A stretch of 19,767 nucleotides of DNA from CAYYNP01 sp964472545 (GTDB lineage Bacteria > Planctomycetota > Planctomycetia > Pirellulales > Thermoguttaceae). Both the position numbers and the translations under genes were made by a program. The notes beneath the pieces are model-generated. The model worked only from the letters and a program-made list of their open reading frames with translations, made no database searches and was not told the origin of the DNA. Position 1 is the stretch's first letter, and the number at the start of each line of letters is the position of its first letter. The stretch spans positions 1 to 19,767 of the forward strand of contig CAYYNP010000191.1 in NCBI GenBank assembly GCA_964472545.1, in the 5' to 3' direction. Below, piece after piece: positions 1 to 6,772 of the stretch.

Positions 1-2
1 TC

Positions 3-317
3 CTCGAAGACCTACAGAAGGAGGGCGTCGACGTCATCCTCGGTACAGCCAAAGACGGCTACGTGGCCGTGATCGGCTCGCAGACGATCCGCGTGGGCGA
101 CGAGTGGGACGGGTTTCGCGTGATCGACGTCCGGCCCGACGGCGTGGTCTTGGAGCGGCTGAAACCGAAGCGGCCAGAACCGAAGCCGCCGCCGAAGCAG
201 CCGGAACTCGAGCAATCGGAACCCGGCGGCCGCCCATCGAAGGGATCCGGCGTGATCGACGCCCTCCGCGCTGCCTTGCAGCAGAGCCTATCTCAAAACG
301 AAGCGAGCCGGCCATGA
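3..317 (+). CDS. GspB/MshK-like secretion-system protein, C-terminal part (5' end outside window)
   Basis: The reading frame is open from the first bases and stops with TGA at 315-317, so the gene starts upstream of the window. The visible part contains a compact motif, roughly AVIGSQTIRVGDEWDGFRVI followed by a 'PDGVVLE' strand. This is the pattern of the C-terminal domain of GspB, and of the related MshK/PilP-type periplasmic proteins that link the inner-membrane platform to the secretin (family knowledge). After it come a Pro/Lys/Glu-rich linker and a short hydrophilic tail ending in NEASRP. The context agrees: a secretin and two pseudopilin operons lie within 12 kb. The stop overlaps the next start (ATGA), which indicates translational coupling. 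The N-terminal membrane segment cannot be seen. An MshK assignment is about as likely as GspB. Confidence 0.6.
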   Translation, partial: LEDLQKEGVDVILGTAKDGYVAVIGSQTIRVGDEWDGFRVIDVRPDGVVLERLKPKRPEPKPPPKQPELEQSEPGGRPSKGSGVIDALRAALQQSLSQNEASRP

Positions 318-517
318 CGGACATACTGCCCGTGCCACCCGAGTTGTTGTATCTGATCGAAAAACGCAAGGCCGACGAGCGCCGCCGCGCCGAACGCCGC
401 ACGGTCGATCTCGGCCCCTTAGGATCGATCGAGTCGGCCGAAGACCTCGACGATCTGACGCTCGAGGAACGCCGCTCGGGTGAAGAGCGCCGCGGCGACG
501 AACGCCGCGAGTCGTAG
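314..517 (+). CDS. Small charged protein of unknown function (67 aa)
   Basis: The ATG at 314 overlaps the stop of the upstream GspB-like gene in an ATGA, and the frame runs to TAG at 515-517. A longer frame opens at 104, but it lies inside the upstream gene, so the coupled ATG is chosen. The protein is very hydrophilic. A short hydrophobic start (MTDILPVPPELLYLIEKRK) is followed by Arg/Glu-rich stretches with repeated ERR/EER words, likely helical. There is no signal peptide, membrane segment or recognised domain. Its position suggests it is the last gene of the same operon. It could be a small cytoplasmic accessory factor, but I do not recognise it and give no function. Confidence 0.6.
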   Translation: MTDILPVPPELLYLIEKRKADERRRAERRTVDLGPLGSIESAEDLDDLTLEERRSGEERRGDERRES

Positions 518-524
518 GGGTGCG

Positions 525-1377
525 TGGGTGGCCCGGTCACTCTTGCGGGGAGAGCTTTGCCATCGAGCAAAACATGTTCGCAAGAGTGCCCGGGTGGCGA
601 AGCCACAAGAGGCGCGGCGGCGGGCTACAGAACCTCTTGTGGCTGCGCCATCCCGACGCTTTTCCGGCCGTGCGAAAGAAGTGGCAACGCCTATTGCGGA
701 AAAGCGGCGGGGCCACCCGAACCACTTGGTTGTTGCAACATGGGTGGCCCGGTCACTCTTGCGGGGCGGACTTTGCGATCGAGCGAGACATGTTCGCAAG
801 AGTGCCCGGGTGGCGAAGCCACAAGAGGCGGCCGTGGGGTACGGAACCTCTTGTTGCTCCGCAACCCCGACGCTTTTCCGGCCGTACGAAAGAAGTGGCA
901 ACGTTCATTGCGGAAAAGCGGCGGGGCCACCCGAACTACTTGGTTTCTGCAACATGGGTGGCCCGGTCACTCTTGCGGGGCGGACTTTGCGATCGAACGA
1001 GAGATGTTCGCAAGAGTGCCCGGGTGGCGAAGCCACAAGAGGCGCGGCGGCGGGCTACAGAACCTCTTGTGGCTGCGCCATCCCGACGCTTTTCCGGCCG
1101 TGCGAAAGAAGTGGCAACGCCTATTGCGGAAAAGCGGCGGGGCCACCCGAACCACTTGGTTGTTGCAACATGGGTGGCCCGGTCACTCTTGCGGGGCGGA
1201 CTTTGCGATCGAGCGAGACATGTTCGCAAGAGTGCCCGGGTGGCGAAGCCACAAGAGGCGGCCGTGGGGTACGGAACCTCTTGTTGCTCCGCAACCCCGA
1301 CGCTTTTCCGGCCGTACGAAAGAAGTGGCAACGTTCATTGCGGAAAAGCGGCGGGGCCACCCGCGGCGGGGCCACCC
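525..1377. repeat. Array of four ~215-bp multi-hairpin repeat units (A-B-A-B)
   Basis: Units begin at 525, 741, 955 and 1171 with TGGGTGGCCC. The spacings are 216, 214 and 216 bp. Units 1 and 3 (type A) resemble each other more than units 2 and 4 (type B), giving a 430-bp higher-order period. In unit 1 an outer pair GGGTGGCCC (526-534) / GGGCCACCC (710-718) encloses three hairpins: CACTCTTGCG (538-547)/CGCAAGAGTG (579-588), GCCACAAGAGG (602-612)/CCTCTTGTGGC (633-643), and CGCTTTTCCG (657-666)/CGGAAAAGCG (697-706). A 22-bp linker containing the palindrome TGTTGCAACA follows. The last unit lacks the linker, and its terminal GGGCCACCC is duplicated (1354-1362, 1369-1377). The array fills the space between two convergent genes and ends 7 bp before the receiver stop codon. 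The long frames open across it are not coding. Confidence 0.93.
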
Positions 1378-1384
1378 GGTGCCG

Positions 1385-1792
1385 CTACGGGCAAGATGCC
1401 GTCGCCTCCACCCGAGCCAAGTGCTTCTTGATCGCCTCGACCATCTCCTTCATGCCGAACGGTTTCGAGAGGACGGCGGCGAGTCGCAACTCCTCTTGGA
1501 GGTCCGACAGATTGAGGTCTCTACAGAGCGCGCTGATCATGATCAGAGGGGTCTCGGCGTACTCGTCGGTCGCGCGTAGCCGTCGGCAAAGATCGCTGCC
1601 CACGACCCCAGGCATCCCGTAGTCGGTGAGCACCAGATCGAAGTTGCCTTGCTGAGCCAACTCCCACGCTTCACGGCCGTCGCGGGCCCCCGTGACCTGA
1701 AAGCCTGCGGCTTGGAGGTTGAGTTGGATGATCGCCAACAGGTTCCGGTCGTCTTCGGCCACCAAAATGTGCGGGGCGTCTTCGGACATCAT
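1385..1792 (-). CDS. Stand-alone CheY-like response regulator receiver
   Basis: The 135-aa single-domain receiver has the full set of catalytic residues: the acidic pair D14/D15 in LVAEDD, phospho-acceptor D57 in LTDYGMPG, the conserved Ser at S87 (MISA) and K110 in LSKPF. No output domain follows, so it probably acts by protein interaction. The start is MM. The second ATG (complement of 1787-1789) lies about 6 nt from a GGAAGGG Shine-Dalgarno sequence and may be the true one. It lies 78 bp downstream of the leftward pseudopilin operon on the same strand, so read-through is possible. A soluble histidine kinase without a receiver is encoded at 12870; pairing the two is speculation. The family call is firm, the specific role unknown. 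Confidence 0.95.
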   Translation of the reverse strand: MMSEDAPHILVAEDDRNLLAIIQLNLQAAGFQVTGARDGREAWELAQQGNFDLVLTDYGMPGVVGSDLCRRLRATDEYAETPLIMISALCRDLNLSDLQEELRLAAVLSKPFGMKEMVEAIKKHLARVEATASCP

Positions 1793-1870
1793 ATGCCCTT
1801 CCGAGTTCGGGCGCAGTTCTGTTGAAAACCTCTAACTTGTGAATTCACACGTGGGCAGTCCTCCCAGCCG

Positions 1871-3646
1871 TCACGGCGACGCCGTCTGACGCCACGACCC
1901 GGGAAGGATGCTCACCGGCTTCGCAGTGGTGTAGGTTGCGTTGACTCGGTAGAGCAACGATTTGGTGGCGTCCGACGTGGTCCAACCTCCCGCGTCGCCG
2001 CTGAGCATGGCCGCGTCCGCTTCGGACACGCCGCTGTCGCGATACTCGTGCATCGCCGGTGCCACGGCCTCGGATGAGGTCAACGTGAGACAGAGTCCCT
2101 GGTCGGCGTCGAGGCTCGGAGTCCCCGAGAACTCGACGTTGTACCAATCGTAAGTCCAGCCGAAGTTGCTGGCCGGCACCGAGACCTCGTCGACCAGTTC
2201 GTCGGGCATGTTGGAGCCGTCCGGCAGGTACAAGCCAACGTCGATGTTCCCGGGCGATCCTTCTTGCACCACCCAAATGTCGACGCTGGTGACTTGCCAA
2301 CCGATCGCGTCGGCGGGCAGGGTGGGCTTGAAGTATTGCCCCCACGGTTGGTCGCTTTGAATGCCGGCCGTCGCCGTTCCGGCGGCCGTATAGCTGCGAA
2401 CCTCCGTAGGGCCCGTGGTCAGAACTCCGCCGAACGCGGGTGCCGCGAGAAACGAAGCATCGTATTCGATATTCAGGTCCAACTCCCCCGTCACGAGGCA
2501 GTTGCCGGCGGCGATGAAGATCCCCTGGTACTCGACCGCGCGCGCCGAGGGAGTGCTGAAGGTCAGGTCACCGGTACAGTAGATGAGCCCGGCAATCGTC
2601 GAGGGATAGTCGTCGCCCTCGTCCGCGTCGGCCTCCCCTTGGTAGGGTGTCCCCACCGGGTTCAAGTTCGGGATCGTTCCGCCGGCCTCGTCGAGCGAGC
2701 CTTCGCTGAGTTCAAAGTCCAGGTTTCCATCGACGATCAACGCCGGAAACTCCGGATAAGCGGGTTCCCAATTGACGTCGGAACTGACGAGAACCTCTTG
2801 CCCGGGCGGCAGATTGATGACCACAATCGTCCCTACGATACGGCAGTTGTTAATGTCGACCTGGCCGGCCGAGGCGTCCACGACGTAGACGCCGTCGGGA
2901 TTCGCAGTACCATACGGATTGCTGGAAGGGCTCAGCAGCGTTTCAGTGATTGCACCCCCAGCGGGGCCCGGCGGGGCGATCACCGTGCCCAGGTTCGTAT
3001 AGTAAGCCAACACGGTCTGGGAATCGGGCAATATTCTCGCCGCAACGCCGGCGGTCTCACTCCCGTTGGTCGTTCCCTTGGTGTCGAACGTCTGCGCTTC
3101 GAGGTCCGCGGTGATTGTGGCCTGAGGGCCCGAGCTGATTTCACCGTTACAGCCCGCGACGTTACCACTGACGGTGAGAGTGGTCCAGTTCTCTACCGAC
3201 AGGTCTCCGCCGACCAGCATGGCCATGTCTTGGCTGGCCAGGTTCAGATCGACGCTATACGTACACTCCGCGTCGCCGACCCGCCCGATGCCGTCCAGCC
3301 GACGACTCCCGTCGCCGCTGTCTTCCAGTTTCCACGAGAAGGTTCCGCCGGCGACCGAGACCGCGGGGCTGGGATACTCCGTGGCCAGCGAGTAGTCCGT
3401 TTGCCAATTGGCGTTGCTTCTGAATTCCGTGATCGCATGTTCGATGGCCGAGGTGGCCGCCAGGCGCGCCTGGTGCCGGTCGCCGCCGGATCGGGCGGAC
3501 CTGAGATGCAGCCGAGCCGCGTACATGGCGAACAGCGCAATCATCGACACGATCAGCGACGTGCCCAGCACGGCGATATACAGCGATCCTCTCCGGCGGT
3601 TCCGCCGTGCGGGCCTGCCAAGTCGGCTGTTCTTGTCTCGCTTCAT
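1871..3646 (-). CDS. GspK/PilX/MshP-like large minor pseudopilin with extra C-terminal beta domain
   Basis: 591 aa. A basic N-terminus (RRNRRRG) precedes a hydrophobic helix at about 21-43. The Glu at +5 found in ordinary prepilins is missing, as in GspK and PilX proteins. The middle (about 240-400) is clearly paralogous to the protein at 8951-10288: shared blocks include LLSP..NP.GT, CRIVGT, VNWEP, a YP..I.GL.Y block and the final PGSW. Residues about 409-575 are absent from that paralogue. They form a beta-rich segment resembling the insert in the GspJ-like protein at 7319-8449. The ATG at 3646 is chosen because it starts just before the basic/hydrophobic segment and lies 11 bp after the GspI-like stop; the longer upstream frame overlaps that gene. 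Likely an envelope-anchored tip subunit whose large domain is exported. GspK versus PilX/MshP assignment is uncertain. Confidence 0.8.
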   Translation of the reverse strand: MKRDKNSRLGRPARRNRRRGSLYIAVLGTSLIVSMIALFAMYAARLHLRSARSGGDRHQARLAATSAIEHAITEFRSNANWQTDYSLATEYPSPAVSVAGGTFSWKLEDSGDGSRRLDGIGRVGDAECTYSVDLNLASQDMAMLVGGDLSVENWTTLTVSGNVAGCNGEISSGPQATITADLEAQTFDTKGTTNGSETAGVAARILPDSQTVLAYYTNLGTVIAPPGPAGGAITETLLSPSSNPYGTANPDGVYVVDASAGQVDINNCRIVGTIVVINLPPGQEVLVSSDVNWEPAYPEFPALIVDGNLDFELSEGSLDEAGGTIPNLNPVGTPYQGEADADEGDDYPSTIAGLIYCTGDLTFSTPSARAVEYQGIFIAAGNCLVTGELDLNIEYDASFLAAPAFGGVLTTGPTEVRSYTAAGTATAGIQSDQPWGQYFKPTLPADAIGWQVTSVDIWVVQEGSPGNIDVGLYLPDGSNMPDELVDEVSVPASNFGWTYDWYNVEFSGTPSLDADQGLCLTLTSSEAVAPAMHEYRDSGVSEADAAMLSGDAGGWTTSDATKSLLYRVNATYTTAKPVSILPGSWRQTASP

Positions 3647-3657
3647 GCCACCGATTT

Positions 3658-4272
3658 CTAGTCGTCTTCCGCGTGGTTCTGCACGTGGACGCTGCCGTGC
3701 AGCGACCGGCCGCCGACGTCGATTTCGTCGGTTACCAGCGTCTGCACGGTGGCCGCATTGTCGAGAGACTCTTCGAGCGTGCCCCACGCGGATCGGTACG
3801 CTTCGAGCACGGTCGTCTGTCCGTCGGGATCGGTTACCGTCACGGTGATCCGCTTGAGCCCTTCGTCGGAAGCGGCGGTTTGCGTCGGATCGGCGATTTC
3901 GGCAAAGGCGACCGTGACGGCCCGTGTCCAGCTTTCGTACCCGGTCAGTGCGGTGCCGCCGGTGTCCTCCGGCGCGGAGGACCAGCCGTGGTAGTCGTCG
4001 ACGTCGTCCCACACCGCTCGGCTGCTGGAACTCTCGGGCGATTCGACGCCGAAGAGGACCGCATCGACCGGTTCCTCGTAGCGGTGTTGGAGGATCTCCA
4101 TCATCAATTGCTGACACAAGGTGAGTCCGTCGTGGTATTGCTCGCCGACGCGCCAGGTCATCAGGGTGCCCCCAACTCCCTTCATCGCCGCTACGAGCAC
4201 CATGCCGACCAGCAACGTGGAGATGATCACTTCGGCCATGGTCAGGCCGCGGCGTGTGGAGCGTGTTCGCAT
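3658..4272 (-). CDS. GspI/MshD-like minor pseudopilin
   Basis: 204 aa. The prepilin-like leader MRTRSTRRG is followed by LTMAEVIISTLLVGMVLVAA, with Gly at -1 and Glu at +5 of the expected cleavage site and a hydrophobic alpha-helix. The body contains WDDVDDYHGWS, a motif also present in the paralogue at 8446 and reminiscent of MshD of MSHA pili (family recollection). The KRITVTV..PDGQT strand pattern is typical of GspI C-termini. A roughly 40-residue tail after LEAYRS is missing from the paralogue. The ATG at 4272 directly precedes the leader; upstream frame extension runs into repeats. Unlike its paralogue, it does not overlap the GspJ-like gene but is separated from it by 464 bp of repeats. 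Only a weak ribosome-binding site is visible. Confidence 0.87.
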   Translation of the reverse strand: MRTRSTRRGLTMAEVIISTLLVGMVLVAAMKGVGGTLMTWRVGEQYHDGLTLCQQLMMEILQHRYEEPVDAVLFGVESPESSSSRAVWDDVDDYHGWSSAPEDTGGTALTGYESWTRAVTVAFAEIADPTQTAASDEGLKRITVTVTDPDGQTTVLEAYRSAWGTLEESLDNAATVQTLVTDEIDVGGRSLHGSVHVQNHAEDD

Positions 4273-4311
4273 GGTTCTCGATACTTTGTGCGGACGGGAG
4301 TAGTGGGTGGT

Positions 4312-4427
4312 GGGTGGCTGGGGTGCCATGCCCACGCTTGCGTGGGTTTGTTGGCGGTGTTCGGCACGTCTTGCCCCCCCATGGGTGGGCTTGGCACCCG
4401 GCTCGCTCCACTCGACCCCAGCCACCC
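4312..4427. repeat. Hairpin element with 13-bp perfect inverted ends
   Basis: GGGTGGCTGGGGT (4312-4324) is perfectly complementary to 4415-4427. Inside are GGGTGCCA (4321-4328)/TGGCACCC (4392-4399), which overlaps the outer arm by 4 bases, and a tight stem CCCACG-CTTG-CGTGGG (4331-4346). It has the same nested architecture as the large repeat units but a different sequence. It could be a short non-autonomous element or a structured RNA segment. Confidence 0.8.
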
Positions 4428-4476
4428 GTCGTGAGCGTGAGCGGACCCGGGGCGCTATCCTCTTGTGCGTGCCGCA

Positions 4477-4668
4477 CCCGGACGATGCTCCGAATACGTT
4501 AACCGAAATGGCGTGGCCTTCTGCCGAGCCATCGTCCGGGCCACCCGCGAAGCCACAAGAGGCGCTGCCGTCGGCCCCGAAACCTCTTGTTGCTCCGCAA
4601 CCCCGACGCTTTTCCGGCCATACGGAAGAAGTGACGACGCGTACTGCGGAAAAGCGTCGGGGCCACCC
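4477..4668. repeat. Diverged fifth copy of the multi-hairpin element
   Basis: From 4539 onward it closely follows the array units, mostly type B. It has GCCACAAGAGG (4552-4562) with a pairing CCTCTTGT (4583-4590), then a perfect 16-bp stem CCCCGACGCTTTTCCG (4601-4616)/4647-4662, and ends in GGCCACCC. The first hairpin has a different sequence from the array, CCCGGACGATG (4477-4487)/CATCGTCCGGG (4530-4540), but still pairs perfectly over 11 bp. The leading GGGTGGCCC of the array units is absent. Confidence 0.85.
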
Positions 4669-4736
4669 ACGTGGGCATGGCACCCGGCGTGGGAGGCGGC
4701 GGCAACTCGTATACACGCTCATGGGGCGGCCTCAAT

Positions 4737-5855
4737 TCAGTCCGGGGCAATGGCGACCGTGACCGTACGGTAAGCCTTCTTTCTCGTCAGCGAGAAGGTC
4801 GACGTGCCGCTGGAGCCGGCTGCCTCCTGCGCGACGTACCCTCCACCGGCCGATACGCCTCCTGCTTGGTCCTTGCTATAGTCCATGGTGATCGGCGTGT
4901 GTCCGGACAGCCCGGGGGAGTCGACCGTGATCTTGTTGCTCGTGAACGCACCGAGGCGGAGGATCAAAGCACCGTCCACGGTGGTGGTCACCGACGGGCT
5001 GGTCGGCGACTTGGTGTTACTCCCTGTGGTAAACGCCGAGGCGTGAATCGGGCTGGCGGCGGCGTGCCCGGTGAATCGCATGATCCAGCCGTATGCCTGC
5101 GACGGCGTCTGCGCCCCACGATTCCAGTCGATCAGGTGGCTGGCCGGCTCCGAGGCTTTGGCGATTCTCCACCAAACGCCGAAGGTCGTATCCGCGCCGC
5201 AATCACCGACGTCGATCAACGTCCAGCCCGCCGGCGCTTGGATGTCGTTTGTGGTCTGTTGCCGCGTGGCGACGGCGGCGATCAACAGGTCACCCTCGGT
5301 GGTGCCCGCCGGCGTCAGAATGGCGAGCTCCGTTTGGTCATCCGGCTCCTTGGCCTCGGTGAACTCTACAAAGACCAGATTACTCGGCTGCGACCAGCGC
5401 TCGCCCCAATCGTTGGGGTCGAACGGCGTCAGCTCAACACCGGCGGCCATGCTGCGACTGGCGTAGCTGAGTTGGAAACTCGTGACGTCTTCGAGCAACG
5501 TGCTGTCGGGACTGCCGTTGTAGCTGCACGAAAGCTCGTTGGTGCCGGAGTCCCAACTGTAGGCGATCGTTTCCTCGTCGTCGTCGCCGTCGCGGTCGGG
5601 GACCGTGAACGTGACGGAGTCGGCGCCGCGATTGCTGAACGACGTGGCTTCGCTCAGATCGCTGAGCATCTCGGCCTGGACCTCGGCCGCCCGAGACCGG
5701 ACGTAAGCCGCCGGACTGCCGTCTAAGGCCCGCGAGGAGATGAACAGACTGGACGCCAGGCCCGCCATCAGCAGGGTGGCGGACATCATGCCGACTATCA
5801 GTTCCAGGAGCGAATAGCCGCGGCGAAGACGTCGTTGGTTTCGGCCGTCGATCAT
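4737..5855 (-). CDS. GspJ/MshO-like minor pseudopilin fused to a C-terminal beta-rich domain
   Basis: 372 aa. The leader MIDGRNQRRLRRG precedes YSLLELIVGMMSATLLMAGL, with Gly at -1 and Glu at +5. Residues about 50-135 match the paralogue at 7319 (VTFTVPDRDGD..., a YSW strand, LLEDV..F.LSY). Where GspJ proteins usually continue with short C-terminal strands, this one has about 210 residues: GDLLIAAVAT, PAGWTLIDVGD, WWRIAKASE, YGWIMRFTGH, ALILRLGAF, SPGLSGHTPITMD, GGGYVAQEAAGSSGTSTFSLT and YRTVTVAIAPD. I recall this pattern from planctomycete and phage-tail-associated proteins, of unknown function. The ATG at 5855 overlaps the upstream stop (ATGA) and sits directly before the leader. Likely a minor tip subunit displaying an extracellular binding domain (inference). 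Confidence 0.82.
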   Translation of the reverse strand: MIDGRNQRRLRRGYSLLELIVGMMSATLLMAGLASSLFISSRALDGSPAAYVRSRAAEVQAEMLSDLSEATSFSNRGADSVTFTVPDRDGDDDEETIAYSWDSGTNELSCSYNGSPDSTLLEDVTSFQLSYASRSMAAGVELTPFDPNDWGERWSQPSNLVFVEFTEAKEPDDQTELAILTPAGTTEGDLLIAAVATRQQTTNDIQAPAGWTLIDVGDCGADTTFGVWWRIAKASEPASHLIDWNRGAQTPSQAYGWIMRFTGHAAASPIHASAFTTGSNTKSPTSPSVTTTVDGALILRLGAFTSNKITVDSPGLSGHTPITMDYSKDQAGGVSAGGGYVAQEAAGSSGTSTFSLTRKKAYRTVTVAIAPD

Positions 5856-6346
5856 GGTTGCACACTCACGCGTCCCGAGGTACCGTCGATGGTTACCGTA
5901 CGTTGTTCGCTGCCGAGTTGCACCACCACCGTGCCGCCGAAGTCGGGCCGTCCGTACAGGTCGAACACGACGGTCGTCTCCGCGCCGCCGGAACCCAGCG
6001 AGGCCGAGGCAATCGACGCCGGATATTCGCCGCTCGTCAGGTCGACCGCAAACGCCTGGCTCGGATGGTCGACGTCGTTCATGCCCGGCAGGGTGTACGT
6101 GTCGGTGGCGGGCGTGAAGACGACGGATTGCGTGGTGCCTTTCGTCTTGGCGTATTGGCGGGCGTATCTCAAATCGGCCGCCACGCGCTCGGCGGCGGCC
6201 TCCAACTGGACGTAGCGCATCGTGACGGCGTACTTCGGCACCGCAATCGCCGAGAGGACCCCGATGATCAGCACCACGATCACGATCTCCACCAGCGTGA
6301 GCGCGGCCCGACGCCGTCGAAAACGGGGACGGGCACGTCGCGACAT
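5852..6346 (-). CDS. GspH/MshC-like pseudopilin, first gene of leftward operon
   Basis: 164 aa. A strongly basic leader (RPRFRRRRAA) precedes LTLVEIVIVVLIIGVLSAIAVP. The Glu at +5 is kept, and the -1 residue is Ala instead of the usual Gly. The rest matches the paralogue at 6773 across its length: A..R..ADLRYAR.YA, a TQSVVF strand, DVDHPSQAF, and the C-terminal FGGTVVVQLGSEQRTVTIDGTSGR. That is the GspH/FimT-type pattern. The ATG at 6346 is preceded by an AAAGGAA Shine-Dalgarno about 5 nt away, so it is preferred to the frame that continues upstream. It overlaps the GspJ-like gene by 4 bp. A 68-bp hairpin repeat lies 30-97 bp upstream of the start and would fall in the leader or promoter. Confidence 0.9.
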   Translation of the reverse strand: MSRRARPRFRRRRAALTLVEIVIVVLIIGVLSAIAVPKYAVTMRYVQLEAAAERVAADLRYARQYAKTKGTTQSVVFTPATDTYTLPGMNDVDHPSQAFAVDLTSGEYPASIASASLGSGGAETTVVFDLYGRPDFGGTVVVQLGSEQRTVTIDGTSGRVSVQP

Positions 6347-6772
6347 GGCTTTCCTTTCCGGTCGAAGGCGCGTCTTGTAGCCGAAGTCGCCGGACTTTGG
6401 AGGGCAACACGAAAACCGCCAAATTCTGGCGAATTCGGCTACACACAACCCCATAAGAAAACCTAGGTCACGACCCGAGAATGGCAAGACGTTCGTAGCG
6501 GTCGTACGGGTTGGGCCGGCCACTCTCGCACAGAAGATCACGCCATTGAAGAGAACGTCTCGGGAAACAGGGGGCTGCAATCCTGGCAACTTCAGCCCAA
6601 GGGCACGTTGAGAAAATGCTATTCTTGTGTGGCGATGTGTGGCGGCCCAATCGGAGGCCAGCCAAAAGGCCGTCAGGCTGACGTGAGTGCGCCGTGCATT
6701 GAACCGACCACCGGCAGAGTGCCCACTGAGTGTGACTTCCGGCCGATTCACTGCTGAGAAGCGCAGAGGATC
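6347..6772. promoter_or_regulatory. Divergent intergenic region between the two pseudopilin operons
   Basis: The 426 bp between divergent start codons must contain the promoters of both operons unless transcription comes from afar. Next to the leftward start lies the 68-bp hairpin repeat (6376-6443). For the rightward operon I see only a weak candidate, an extended -10-like TGCTATTCT at 6617-6625, 147 bp before the start and without a convincing -35. A purine-rich AGAGGA lies just before the rightward ATG. Frames open here are extensions of flanking genes, not separate genes. Confidence 0.5.
6376..6443. repeat. 68-bp hairpin repeat (TGTAGCCGAA element)
   Basis: The left arm 6376-6400 and the right arm 6419-6443 are complementary at 22 of 25 positions, one of the three exceptions being a G-T wobble, around an 18-nt loop. 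The arms begin and end with the perfect pair TGTAGCCGAA/TTCGGCTACA. A truncated copy in the same orientation occurs at 19734. The length, perfect tips and intergenic position resemble small palindromic elements or non-autonomous transposable repeats. There is no T-run, so a simple terminator is unlikely. Confidence 0.88.

Larger units (their letters stand above)
4273..4736. repeat. Repeat-filled spacer splitting the leftward pseudopilin operon
   Basis: This 464-bp non-coding stretch lies between the GspJ-like stop (4737) and the GspI-like start (4272). It holds two hairpin elements (4312-4427 and 4477-4668). A perfect 16-bp inverted pair, GGGTGCCATGCCCACG (4321-4336) and its complement (4670-4685), brackets most of it. 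Short frames are open on both strands but none has a start, product or family that I can support. In the paralogous operon the corresponding junction is a 4-bp ATGA overlap, so this looks like inserted sequence. Confidence 0.85.

Noticed and set aside
525..1377. CRISPR array
   Set aside because: Units are about 215 bp and nearly identical throughout, with no short repeats alternating with unique spacers and no cas genes.
525..1377. Tandem tRNA genes, suggested by the cloverleaf-like folding
   Set aside because: Units are too long, stems are 9-11 bp, and there are no T-loop or anticodon consensus features.
480..1622. Long overlapping frames (up to 380 aa) on both strands across the repeat array
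   Set aside because: Several frames are open at once, and the period (216 and 214 bp) shifts the frame from unit to unit, so the 'protein repeats' change frame. Composition is explained by the stop-poor GC-rich repeat; there is no family match or ribosome-binding site.
2264..3661. 465-aa plus-strand frame
   Set aside because: It lies wholly opposite the GspK-like gene, whose product matches its paralogue; the frame is a GC-rich shadow.
6347..6751. N-terminal extension of the GspH-like protein to 299 aa
   Set aside because: The extension runs through the hairpin repeat, has no family similarity and would bury the prepilin leader; ATG 6346 has a good Shine-Dalgarno.
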